A stretch of 64,000 nucleotides of DNA from NVTR01 sp965237505 (GTDB lineage: Bacteria; Pseudomonadota; Alphaproteobacteria; Rhodobacterales; Rhodobacteraceae): the NCBI GenBank assembly GCA_965237505.1, contig CBDEFR010000009.1:1-64000 (forward strand), given 5' to 3'. Below the pieces are notes generated by a model. That model was given only the letters and a program-made list of their open reading frames with translations. It was not told the DNA's origin and made no database searches. Made by a program: the position numbers and the translations under genes. Positions 34,382 through 43,153 of this stretch are shown here, one piece after another (the first letter of the stretch is position 1; the number at the start of each line of letters is the position of its first letter).

Positions 34382-36015
34382 CATTGCCCAGATGACCTCC
34401 AGGTTTGCAGAGATCATACCCCCGTACCACCGTCGAGGGAACCGTATCCCCTTTGCAGCCATCCGATGGCCTGATTTTGGAGATCAGCCCTCGGTTGGAA
34501 GCCCATTTGCCCAGTTTTTCCGCCATCCAGACACACTCCTCCTGTCGTTTTCACCTCGCCGTCGATGTCCCCGGCCTACGCCGGAGCGGGTCTTGGTCGC
34601 AGATCATCGATCAGGCTCAGGATTTTCCGGAACAGTTCCCTCTGCACCGCCACCTCAGCCAATTGGAACGTGACGTAGCGGCCATGGCTGACCACCTTGG
34701 CACCGATCTTCACCAACTTCTCCCGCAGCGTGGTCAGCGACCAGTGCTCGACCTCCTTTGGCAAAGCCAGCGTCCGCATGAAGTTGGCGAGATTGTAGGC
34801 CAGGGCGTGAAGCTGCAGCCGGACGGCGTTGTCGCGGAACTTGCGACACGACAGCCGCGTCCATTTGATCGCGTTCTTGCCTTCCTTGATGTATTGCTCC
34901 GCTTTGCCCCGCTGATTGTAGAACAATGTCACCCGCTCGGCCGGTCGCGACAGGTTGGTGACGATGAACCCGACCCGGGGAAACAGCTCGCTGGGGCGCC
35001 ACTCCACCTTGGCGACGACGCGGCGGGCCTTATCCCAGCTTTTGGCCCGATAGCTGAAGCCGGCGTAATGGCGCCGCACATGGTTCGGCGGACGGCCAAC
35101 GGGTCGCGTGAGCAGATGGCAGATGCTTTCCAGAAGAACTTGGTTCTTCGGCAAACGGATCGCGTACAGGAAACCCTCGTCTTCCAGAAACTTATAGATG
35201 TCCGGTGAGGCGAAAGCCGCATCGCCCCGGAAATACCGACGCAAATCCCTTTCCTTGTAGCGTGCCACTACCGGCTCCAGCACCTTGCGCCAGCCATCGG
35301 CGCTGTGAACGTTGCCGGGACGCAGGGCGCACCGTTCCAAATCGCCGAACTGGTTGAACAGGAACAGGGGATGATAGCAGGTGCAACCGAAGTGCCCGTT
35401 GTAGGTCGAGCCTTCCTGAGCACCGTGGGTTGGGCTGACGCTGCTGTCCATGTCGAGAATGATCTTCTTCGGCGGGCAACGGTCATGAACGCGGTCGATC
35501 CATCGGCCGGAAAGATCACCAAGCGCGGCGAGGTTTTCCTCGGTGGCCAGAACCTCCGTCTCGAAGCGCCCCATCTGACTGCTCGAGGCCGCCTGTTTGG
35601 TGACGGCATGGCCCCCGACGATCCACCGCATGACCGGGTCGAGGCTGAGCCGGTCGGCGTCGTTCACGTCGTCGTAGCCGCCAAGGCGTCCGAAAACGGA
35701 CTGGCGGAACTGCCCGACCATGCCATGCCGCCCGTTCTTGCCGGTACGACTGTCGGCAAGAACATCGCCAGCCATCGCAGTAAGTTCAACGGAGGCATCA
35801 AGCTCTCGATAGGCGAGCAAACCGGCGTCAGTAGTGACCTTGGACCCGTGGAACTCCAGCTTCAGACGGCGGTCAAAATCGACCCGAAGGCACCCCTGTT
35901 TCGATTCACCCGTCTGGTGTGCCATATCCGCTGACCCATATCTGCTCCAACCGCATGATGTTTATAGCAGAATCCGGGTGTGGTGTCGCCAAATTACATG
36001 ATCATCTGGGTAATG
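34382..36015 (-). mobile_element. IS1380-family insertion sequence, copy 2 (ends approximate)
   Basis: The ends share an imperfect inverted repeat (CATTGCCCAGATGACC at the left, the complement of CATTACCCAGATGATC at the right), giving about 1634 bp. No clear target duplication is seen. It separates the hydrolase part from the LuxR-type HTH of the regulator gene. Its transposase is related to, but not the same as, that at 6504-7856. Confidence 0.75.
34576..35925 (-). CDS. IS1380-family transposase, copy 2
   Basis: A 449-residue DDE transposase with LEFHGSKVTTDAGLLAYREL, LDMDSSVSPTHGAQEGSTYN (catalytic Asp), FRGDAAFASPDIYKFL and YNQRGKAEQYIKEGKNAIKW (catalytic Glu). The frame is uninterrupted and the length is normal. 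Confidence 0.93.
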   Translation of the reverse strand: MAHQTGESKQGCLRVDFDRRLKLEFHGSKVTTDAGLLAYRELDASVELTAMAGDVLADSRTGKNGRHGMVGQFRQSVFGRLGGYDDVNDADRLSLDPVMRWIVGGHAVTKQAASSSQMGRFETEVLATEENLAALGDLSGRWIDRVHDRCPPKKIILDMDSSVSPTHGAQEGSTYNGHFGCTCYHPLFLFNQFGDLERCALRPGNVHSADGWRKVLEPVVARYKERDLRRYFRGDAAFASPDIYKFLEDEGFLYAIRLPKNQVLLESICHLLTRPVGRPPNHVRRHYAGFSYRAKSWDKARRVVAKVEWRPSELFPRVGFIVTNLSRPAERVTLFYNQRGKAEQYIKEGKNAIKWTRLSCRKFRDNAVRLQLHALAYNLANFMRTLALPKEVEHWSLTTLREKLVKIGAKVVSHGRYVTFQLAEVAVQRELFRKILSLIDDLRPRPAPA

Positions 36016-36290
36016 CGGGTTCATTCAGCTCAGCGATCCCGGCTGGGTGCCGATGTGCAATGCATAAAGTCATTTTGCGGGGTCGATTCTGCGCCAACAC
36101 TGGCCATTCTGACCGGGCGCGAAAATGATGTGTTGCGCCTGATGTGCGCCGCCAAGAGCAACAAGGAAATCGCGCGCGAATTGGAAGTGACCGAAAAAAC
36201 AGTGCGCAACCACGCCACCAACCTGTTCGCCAAAATCGGCGTCAACAACCGCCAGGAAGCGATTGTAAAGATGGTCGGCAATTTCTGACC

Positions 36291-36420
36291 GCGGGCCGCG
36301 CTGGCCAAGTGCGACGAGTTCAGCCCCGGCTTTGTTCTGTCGCGCCAACACTTGCGGCCCTATGACGATCCGGCGAGCAACGAGCGGCTGCAGGAGGGTC
36401 TGCGCCAGTTAAGCGGATAG
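36291..36420 (+). pseudogene. C-terminal remnant, possibly of a cyclase/TPR protein
   Basis: Directly after the LuxR-HTH stop an open frame reads ALAKCDEFSPGFVLSRQHLR, then PYDDPASNERLQEGLRQLSG and a stop. There is no start codon. The ending ERLxEGLRxLG is like the C termini of adenylate/guanylate cyclase proteins with TPR repeats, which often neighbour hydrolase-LuxR genes. It looks like the tail of a deleted gene. Identification is tentative. Confidence 0.4.
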
Positions 36421-36463
36421 GGGCGAGCGGACCAAAGAGAGAAACCGCGCTTGGGCGTTCTAA

Positions 36464-36635
36464 GCCACCGGCGGGGTGGCGAACGAGACTTATCTTTTTG
36501 CCTTGCCAGCAAGCCCCCGGGGCCTGCAAGGACGCCTGGAATGAAATATTGCTGGCGCAGCTCGATTATCGCCACCAACCCTGCAATTTCGTCGAGATAT
36601 TGCCAAGATTGGACGAACAGCAGCAACGGAAATAG
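36464..36635 (+). pseudogene. Tail of a second moaB, frameshifted
   Basis: Read with one base removed in a run of C near 36515, the segment encodes ATGGVANETYLFALPASP, then GACKDAWNEILLAQLDYRHQ and PCNFVEILPRLDEQQQRK, closely matching the C terminus of the intact MoaB encoded at 29620-30162. The rest of the gene is missing. It is diverged from the intact copy in DNA sequence, so it is not a very recent duplicate. Confidence 0.8.
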
Positions 36636-36732
36636 CCGATTGAACCGTATAACCATGCGTGGAATGGACGAATTTGGCCCAAAGGCTATGTTAAACACAA
36701 TCTGACGACGTTGTGAGAGGGCCGTTGCTGAG

Positions 36733-38208
36733 ATGCGATTTTTGCGCCGAAGCCTGATAGGTATATTTCTTTTGTCCCTTACGGTCGCGCTGCTGGCTTG
36801 GGCGGGAAACACGTTTTACGGCGCCGTGCAGATCCGTTTGGAGCAGGAAAACCACGACCGCCCGGCGCGCGAGCGGGTTTTTGCGGCCAATGTAGTGATC
36901 GCAGAGCCACGGACAATTGTACCGCTGTTGACGAGTTTTGGCGAGGTGCGCAGCCGTCGGACGCTTGAATTGCGGGCCACTGCTGCTGGCATGATTGTCG
37001 AACTGGCCGAAGAATTTGAGGAAGGCGGGGCGGTGACCGAGGGGCAATTGTTGGCGCGCATTGACCCGTCTGATGCACAGTCTGCTTTGGTGCTGTCACA
37101 GGCCGATGTGCAAGCGGCCGAGGCTGAGATGCGCGATGCGGATCGCGGGTTGGGGCTGGCTCAGGATGAACTGGTGTCAGCCGAAGATCAGGTGAGGCTT
37201 CGCGAGCGGGCGCTGACCCGACAGGAAAATCTTTTGAACCGTGGCGTTGTCACCGAGGCGGCAGTGGAAAACGCCGAGTTGGCAGTGTCAGCGGCCAAAC
37301 AGGCGGTGCTGTCACGGCGCCAGGCGCTTGGCAATGCTGAAGCGCGTGTTGATCAGGCCAAAACCGCGCTGACACGGCGCGCGATAAATCTGAATGAAGC
37401 AAATCGTGCATTGGCCGAAACCGAGATATTTGCCGGGTTCTCGGGCACTTTGGCCGAAGTCAGCGTCGTCCAAGGCGGGCTTGTCACCACCAACGAGCGT
37501 CTTGCGCGGATTGTGGATGCGCAGGCACTTGAAGTTACGTTTCGCGTTTCTACCCAGCAATATGCCCGCCTGCTTGACAGTGACGGGCGGTTGTTGCTGG
37601 GCGATGTAACGGTCTCGCTTGACATCTTTGGCGTTGATTTGACCACCAAGGGCACGATCACGCGGGAAAGCGCGGCTGTCGGGGAAGGCCAGACCGGGCG
37701 GCTGTTGTTTGCGCGAATTGAAGAAGCCAAGGGATTTCGCCCTGGCGATTTTGTAACCGTAGCAATCACAGAACCCGCGTTACGTGGCGTCATTTTGTTG
37801 CCGGCAACGGCCGTGGATGCGCAGCCCAGCGTTCTGGTGTTAGGCGCGAACGAGCGTTTGGAGGTTGTCGAGGTCGAGCTGTTGCGCCGCCAGGGGGACG
37901 ATGTGATCATCCGCGCCCATGGTCTGGGCGGACGTGAAGTAGTTACTGATCGCTCGCCTTTGCTGGGCGCGGGAATACGGGTGCGCGCCATTCGACCGCA
38001 AGCCGATCATGCCGAAAAAGTTACAGCCGGGTCGGAAAAACCGGACATGTTAGTACTGACGCCGGAACGGCGCGCCAGGCTAGTGGCATTCATCGAGGGC
38101 AATGAGCTTATGCCGCCCGAGGCGAAAGAACGAGTTTTGGGCCAGCTTAGGCAGGAAAAAGTGTCTGCTCGGGTTGTCGAACGTATCGAATCGCGGATCG
38201 GGGGCTAG
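36733..38208 (+). CDS. RND efflux periplasmic adaptor (membrane fusion protein)
   Basis: A 491-residue HlyD/AcrA-type adaptor. An N-terminal signal anchor (IGIFLLSLTVALLAWAG) is followed by a lipoyl-like half motif (RRTLELRATAAGMIVELAEE), a long coiled-coil hairpin (about 115-215), and beta-barrel and membrane-proximal domains (about 220-400). The C terminus (about 435-491) has a Glu/Arg-rich helical extension (PEAKERVLGQLRQEK) unusual for AcrA. It connects the following RND pump to an outer-membrane channel not encoded here. The start ATG is 12 codons before the hydrophobic stretch. Confidence 0.9.
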   Translation: MRFLRRSLIGIFLLSLTVALLAWAGNTFYGAVQIRLEQENHDRPARERVFAANVVIAEPRTIVPLLTSFGEVRSRRTLELRATAAGMIVELAEEFEEGGAVTEGQLLARIDPSDAQSALVLSQADVQAAEAEMRDADRGLGLAQDELVSAEDQVRLRERALTRQENLLNRGVVTEAAVENAELAVSAAKQAVLSRRQALGNAEARVDQAKTALTRRAINLNEANRALAETEIFAGFSGTLAEVSVVQGGLVTTNERLARIVDAQALEVTFRVSTQQYARLLDSDGRLLLGDVTVSLDIFGVDLTTKGTITRESAAVGEGQTGRLLFARIEEAKGFRPGDFVTVAITEPALRGVILLPATAVDAQPSVLVLGANERLEVVEVELLRRQGDDVIIRAHGLGGREVVTDRSPLLGAGIRVRAIRPQADHAEKVTAGSEKPDMLVLTPERRARLVAFIEGNELMPPEAKERVLGQLRQEKVSARVVERIESRIGG

Positions 38209-38210
38209 TC

Positions 38211-41200
38211 ATGGTACGAGGCGGTTCGCGAATTGCTGATGGGGCACTGTCTTACTTTACCCGCCACCGCACTGCTGCCAACCTGCTGCTGGTCATTCTG
38301 ATTGCGGGCGGAGTTGCTGCTTTTCCGCGAATGCGTGCGCAGTTCTTTCCTGACATAGTTATCGACAGCGTTTCAGTTTCGGTCGCCTGGAGCGGTGCCG
38401 GGGCCGAAGACGTGGATCGCGGAATTGTCCAACTCTTGGAGCCGGTCTTACTTGCGGTCGAAGGCGTTGAAAGCTCGTATTCCGCCTCGCGTGAGGGCCG
38501 GGCCAGCTTGACGCTTGAATTTGAACCTGGCTGGGACATGTCGCGTGCAGCAGATGATGTGCAGGCCGCGGTCGATGCGGTCAGGAATTTGCCGACAGAT
38601 GCAGATGATCCGAATGTCCGCCGGGGTGCCTGGCGGGATCTGGTAACCGACGTGGTGATCACCGGGCCGGTGGGGCTCGATCAGTTGGGCCGTTTTGCCG
38701 ACGAGTTTGTAACACGCCTTTTTGCAGCCGGTGTGACGCGGACTACTATACAGGGCGTGGCTGCTCCGGAAACGATCGTCGAAGTGCCCTCGATTTCCTT
38801 GCGGCAGTATGACATCACCATGGCCGAGATTGCTGCAGCAATCGCCCAAGAGGCCGAAGCCGACCCGGCAGGCGACGTGGGAAGTGGCAGTGCGCGGGTG
38901 CGCACTGGCGTTGCCAAACGCAGCGTCGCTGATATCGCGGCCATCGCGTTGCGGGCAAACCCTGACGGGTCCAAGCTGACGATTGGCGATATCGCCCGTG
39001 TCCGGGTGGAAAGCATCGACCGCGACCGGGCGTTTTACGTGAACGAGCATCCGGCGATCCTGGTTCGGATTGATCGATCAGATCGCGGTGACGCAATCAA
39101 GATCCAGGCTCAGGTTGAATCGGTGGCCCGGAAACTGCAACTGACCCTTCCGGCCGAAGTTTCGATGGATCTGATCCGCACCCGGGCCGAGGCAATTTCT
39201 AACCGTCTGAAAATTCTCATGGACAACGGCTTGCGTGGTCTTGGGCTGGTGGTTCTGTTGTTGTTTCTTTTCCTCAACGCGCGCACCGCATTTTGGGTCG
39301 CGGCGGGCATTCCGGTTGCGATGACGGCGGCGATTGCGATGATGTATCTGGCCGACCTGACCTTCAACATGATCTCTTTGTTTGCTTTGATCATCACGCT
39401 TGGCATCGTGGTGGATGACGCCATAATAGTGGGCGAACACGCCGATTTCAGGGTCCGCCGATTGGGCGAGGCCCCGCTCGAGGCAGCAGAAAACGCTGCG
39501 CGCAGGATGTTTGCGCCGGTTTTTTCAGCGACCATCACCACGATCATTGCGTTCTTTGGGCTGGTCGCCATTGGCGGACGGTTTGGATCACTGATCGCTG
39601 ACATACCGTTCACAGTGATTGTGGTTCTTTCGGCGTCGTTGATCGAATGTTTTCTGATCCTGCCCAACCACATGAGCCACGCGCTGGCGCATTCTGCAAA
39701 ACGACATTGGTACGACTTTCCAAGCCGGATTGTGAATATCGGTTTTTCCTGGTTTCGCGACGTGATCTTTCGCCGCCTGATGGCGCTGGTGATCTGGGCA
39801 CGATACCCGGTTCTGGCGCTGGCGCTGGTCATTCTTGCCTCTCAGGTGGCGATCTTTGTGCGCGGTGATTTGCAGTTTCGGTTTTTCAGTGCGCCCGAGC
39901 GCGGATCCGTGTCCGGAAACTTTGCGATGGCCCCCGGTGCGACACGCCAGGATAGCCTGGAAATGATGCGCGAGCTGCAGCGCGCTACCGAAGAGGTGGG
40001 GGCGAAATTTGAGGCCGAACATGGCACCAATCCGCTGGATTATGTGGTCGCGCAAATCGGCGGCGGCGCGGGTCGCGGGCTGTCCGGGGCCGGCGCCAAG
40101 GAAAGCTGGCAGCTTGGGGCGATTTCGATTGAATTGATTGACGCCGATCTACGCCCTTATTCGTCCTATGCCTTTGTCGCCGAATTGCAGGACGCGGTGC
40201 GCCAGCATCCGCTGGCCGAGACGGTAAGCTTTCGGGGTGGTCGCCATGGTCCCGGCGGCGACACGCTCGATGTGGAGCTTTTTGGCGCTGAGGCAGAGAC
40301 TTTGAAAGGTGCCGCCGAGGCGCTCAAGTCGGCGTTGGCGCAATACCCGGAAGTTTCGGCGCTCGAAGATAGCCTGGCCTATGATAAGGACGAGCTGGTG
40401 CTGGAGCTGACGCCGCAGGGTCAGGCGCTTGGAATTACCATTGACGGGCTGGGCCGGGTGCTGCGTGATCGGCTGAACGGGATCGAGGCGGCAACCTATC
40501 CTGATGGCGCACGGTCGGCGGCGATCCGGGTTGAACTGCCAAACGGCGAGCTGACGGCGGATTTTCTGGAACGCACACAAGTGCGCACCGAAGCCGGCAA
40601 TTATGTGAACCTGGCCGACATCGTCTCGGTCACCACGCGAACCGGCTTTTCAACGGTGCGCCGTGAAAACGGGATCCGGCTGGTCAGCGTCAATGGCGAT
40701 CTGTCCGAAGATGATCCGGCGCGCGCCGAAGAAATCATGAACGCATTGGAACAATCCATTTTGCCCAAGATCGAGCAAGACCACGGCGTCGCCTGGCGGC
40801 TGGCGGGACTGGCCGAGCAGGAAAGCGCGTTTCTGAACGATGCGCTGGTTGGGTTCATGCTGTGTCTTTTGGGAATATTCCTGACCCTGGCGTGGATATT
40901 TTCCAGCTGGACTCGACCGATTGTGGTGATGATCATCATCCCTTTCGGCCTTGTGGGCGCGATTTATGGTCATATGTCCTGGGGCGTGCCATTGTCGATG
41001 TTTTCGGTTGTCGGATTGATCGGGATGACCGGCATTATCATCAACGATTCCATCGTGTTGGTGACAACGGTGGATGAATATGCAGAGCACCGCGGGTTGA
41101 TCCCGGCCATCATTGATGGCACCGCGGACCGGCTGCGGCCAGTATTGCTGACCACATTGACCACGGTGCTGGGCCTGTCGCCGCTTTTTTTTGAAAAATC

Positions 41201-41612
41201 CCAAGATGCGCAGTTTCTGAAACCGACGGTGATAACGCTGGTTTATGGTCTGGGATTTGGCTTGGTGCTGGTGCTATTGGTGGTGCCTGCGGTGCTGGCA
41301 ATGCAGCAAGATATTGGCAAGCAAACCCGGGCGATGTGGCGAGCGCTGCGGATGCCAAAGCGCGGACGCATGGTGGGCAGTTTGACGCTGTTGACTGGGT
41401 TTGGCGCGGCGGCGATATTTGCGGCGACACTTGGTTCGGTGATCGTGACCGGGCAGCTGTGGCCGGAACTGGCTCGGTTCTTGCCGCAGCCGCTGCCCGG
41501 CGCGGCGATGCCAGTGGCCTTTGCCCTGTTCGCCTCTGGTCTGGCAGCTTTTGTTTTGATGATCTTCCTGTTCGGGGCGCTTGGATTCGCGTTTCGACGG
41601 CAGGCCACTTAG
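38211..41612 (+). CDS. RND-family efflux permease
   Basis: An 1133-residue inner-membrane pump of the AcrB/MexF-like RND superfamily, driven by protons. It has the usual two halves of six transmembrane helices with large periplasmic loops; the TM4 region LGIVVDDAIIVGEHADFRVR carries the proton-relay Asp pair. The second half has GMTGIIINDSIVLVTTVDEY. The protein is about 100 residues longer than typical, with two or three extra hydrophobic helices at the C terminus (about 1060-1130). It begins 2 bp after the adaptor stop. Substrate unknown. Confidence 0.92.
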   Translation: MVRGGSRIADGALSYFTRHRTAANLLLVILIAGGVAAFPRMRAQFFPDIVIDSVSVSVAWSGAGAEDVDRGIVQLLEPVLLAVEGVESSYSASREGRASLTLEFEPGWDMSRAADDVQAAVDAVRNLPTDADDPNVRRGAWRDLVTDVVITGPVGLDQLGRFADEFVTRLFAAGVTRTTIQGVAAPETIVEVPSISLRQYDITMAEIAAAIAQEAEADPAGDVGSGSARVRTGVAKRSVADIAAIALRANPDGSKLTIGDIARVRVESIDRDRAFYVNEHPAILVRIDRSDRGDAIKIQAQVESVARKLQLTLPAEVSMDLIRTRAEAISNRLKILMDNGLRGLGLVVLLLFLFLNARTAFWVAAGIPVAMTAAIAMMYLADLTFNMISLFALIITLGIVVDDAIIVGEHADFRVRRLGEAPLEAAENAARRMFAPVFSATITTIIAFFGLVAIGGRFGSLIADIPFTVIVVLSASLIECFLILPNHMSHALAHSAKRHWYDFPSRIVNIGFSWFRDVIFRRLMALVIWARYPVLALALVILASQVAIFVRGDLQFRFFSAPERGSVSGNFAMAPGATRQDSLEMMRELQRATEEVGAKFEAEHGTNPLDYVVAQIGGGAGRGLSGAGAKESWQLGAISIELIDADLRPYSSYAFVAELQDAVRQHPLAETVSFRGGRHGPGGDTLDVELFGAEAETLKGAAEALKSALAQYPEVSALEDSLAYDKDELVLELTPQGQALGITIDGLGRVLRDRLNGIEAATYPDGARSAAIRVELPNGELTADFLERTQVRTEAGNYVNLADIVSVTTRTGFSTVRRENGIRLVSVNGDLSEDDPARAEEIMNALEQSILPKIEQDHGVAWRLAGLAEQESAFLNDALVGFMLCLLGIFLTLAWIFSSWTRPIVVMIIIPFGLVGAIYGHMSWGVPLSMFSVVGLIGMTGIIINDSIVLVTTVDEYAEHRGLIPAIIDGTADRLRPVLLTTLTTVLGLSPLFFEKSQDAQFLKPTVITLVYGLGFGLVLVLLVVPAVLAMQQDIGKQTRAMWRALRMPKRGRMVGSLTLLTGFGAAAIFAATLGSVIVTGQLWPELARFLPQPLPGAAMPVAFALFASGLAAFVLMIFLFGALGFAFRRQAT

Positions 41613-41640
41613 AGCAGATCACATAAATAGCAAATCACAT

Positions 41641-42465
41641 CTAGCCAGCGCTGCAGCCTTGGATGTCAACGGCGCCGCGTTGGCCCAGAACAGTGATGCG
41701 CACGTCTGACCGGCTCAGCAGAAATGGCGCTCCGTTAGCCGGAACAAAATCGACGATCGCGGATAGTTTTCGTCCGCGGCGTGTGGTTTGCGCTTGGCCG
41801 ATCCAAATCGATTTATCGGGTAATTCGAATATCGCCAGCTCCTCGGCACCCATATCGGGAAGCTCAATCCGGGCGGTAATGCGAAGCCCGTCTGCAATGG
41901 GTTGCACATTGCAGATGACCGAACGCACCCCGGCCTCAGTTGCTGTGGCGGGGCGATCAGCAAGGCTGGCCAGGATTGCCGCATCGGGCGTGCCCGATTG
42001 CGGCAGATCGGCCCGGATCCGAACCACCATTGGCACGCATATTTCCTGGCAAACACCAATCTCCATTTCGCCGCGCAGAGCAATTGTGCCCTGATCAGAG
42101 CCCATTGGTGTCAACTCGAGCCGTACCACAGTGACGCCCTGGTAACCGATGTAGCGCAGGCCGTTTGTGTAAGAGATTTTCGGTGTCGGCCAATGAATTT
42201 GCACCGCGTCAAGATTGCGTGACCCGCGCCAGGAAAACCGCGGCGGTATGCCGATCTCGCCCGGCGAACGCCAGTATGTCTTCCAACCTGGCGCCAATGC
42301 GATGCGTATCGCGGCGATGTGCGTTCCATTTTCGGTGCGCCAACCGGGCAAGACAGTGACCTCGGCTACATCTGACAACGAAAATCCGTCTTGCGCCTGC
42401 GCAGAAACGCCAGACAGCACGAATGTGGCAACGGCAAGCAGGGCCAGGGTCGGGCATTTGAACAT
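41641..42465 (-). CDS. Periplasmic DsbD-N-like domain protein
   Basis: A 274-residue secreted protein. A signal peptide (MFKCPTLALLAVATFVLSGV, cleavage near SAQAQ) precedes a domain like the N-terminal domain of DsbD/ScsB: LAPGWKTYWRSPGEIGIPP, WPTPKISYTNGLRYIGYQG and a GVCQEICVPM pair of Cys. No transmembrane reductase domain is present. It probably takes part in periplasmic thiol-disulfide exchange. ATG 42465 gives the signal peptide; the longer frame does not. Confidence 0.85.
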   Translation of the reverse strand: MFKCPTLALLAVATFVLSGVSAQAQDGFSLSDVAEVTVLPGWRTENGTHIAAIRIALAPGWKTYWRSPGEIGIPPRFSWRGSRNLDAVQIHWPTPKISYTNGLRYIGYQGVTVVRLELTPMGSDQGTIALRGEMEIGVCQEICVPMVVRIRADLPQSGTPDAAILASLADRPATATEAGVRSVICNVQPIADGLRITARIELPDMGAEELAIFELPDKSIWIGQAQTTRRGRKLSAIVDFVPANGAPFLLSRSDVRITVLGQRGAVDIQGCSAG

Positions 42466-42577
42466 AAGGCGAACATAGGAGCGAACCGCGCGATAGGAAA
42501 TCACAATTCAGAGATACTGGGTGAGTGTGGCCTTTCGCACCCTTGTGCTTACCTCGTCGGACACTCATCTTGTCGTC

Positions 42578-43153
42578 ATGTCGAAAACCTCTGATTCCAT
42601 TGAATTGAGTGGAAAACTTCTGATTGCCATGCCCGGCATGAGCGATCCGCGATTTTCGAAAAGCGTTATTTTCATTTGCGCTCATTCCTCGGATGGAGCC
42701 ATGGGCCTGATCGTGAACAAACCCACGCCAGAGTTGAAATTGGGTGATTTGCTTGATCAATTGGAAATTACCAAAAGCCCCGAGCATCGTGATATTCGCG
42801 TGCATTTCGGCGGCCCGGTGGAACTTGGGCGGGGATTTGTGCTGCACTCTGCCGATTACCAGTCCGAAGACGCAACATTGAAAGTCGACGATAATTTTGG
42901 AATGACGGCGACGCAGGACATTCTCGGGGCGATTGCGTCTGGTACCGGTCCCGACAGCGCAGTGCTGATGCTTGGTTACGCAGGCTGGGGGCCGGGGCAG
43001 ATTGAAAATGAGCTTGTCGAAAATGGCTGGCTGGTCGCGGACGCCTCACTGAAATTGGTATTTGGCACTGACAGTGGCGCCCAATGGGGTGATGCATTGA
43101 AAAGTCTTGGGGTCGATCCGGTGAGCCTGTCGGCAGCGTCCGGCCGCGCTTAA
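42578..43153 (+). CDS. YqgE/AlgH family protein
   Basis: A 191-residue UPF0301 protein. Signature segments: LSGKLLIAMPGMSDPRFSKS, SSDGAMGLIVNKP, VHFGGPVELGRGFVLH and LGYAGWGPGQIENEL. The function is not established. ATG 42578 (MSKTSDSIELSG) is chosen over a start at 42521. Its end overlaps the convergent Sua5-type gene by four bases. Confidence 0.93.
   Translation: MSKTSDSIELSGKLLIAMPGMSDPRFSKSVIFICAHSSDGAMGLIVNKPTPELKLGDLLDQLEITKSPEHRDIRVHFGGPVELGRGFVLHSADYQSEDATLKVDDNFGMTATQDILGAIASGTGPDSAVLMLGYAGWGPGQIENELVENGWLVADASLKLVFGTDSGAQWGDALKSLGVDPVSLSAASGRA

Larger units (their letters stand above)
30527..36288 (+). pseudogene. Alpha/beta-hydrolase with C-terminal LuxR-type HTH, broken by two IS elements
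   Basis: The pieces are 30527-31077, 34161-34381 and about 36013-36288. The first encodes a hydrolase fold (SGTGPGLFKAANWITHLEYD, VRFDERGCGLSD, and the nucleophile elbow GISQSA). The second resumes DLLDKTITPDVGADLLLAR and VPTLIVHVRDEKIIPLSESE, reaching the His region LDGDRHI. The third holds the HTH (LTGRENDVLRLMCAAKSNKE, then EKTVRNHATNLFAKIGV). Exact removal of the IS1182-type element with one AT restores the frame. An additional indel near 30925, next to a 10-bp tandem repeat (GCGCGGCGAT), already shifts the first piece. Related intact proteins are fused hydrolase-regulators of unknown ligand. Confidence 0.85.
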
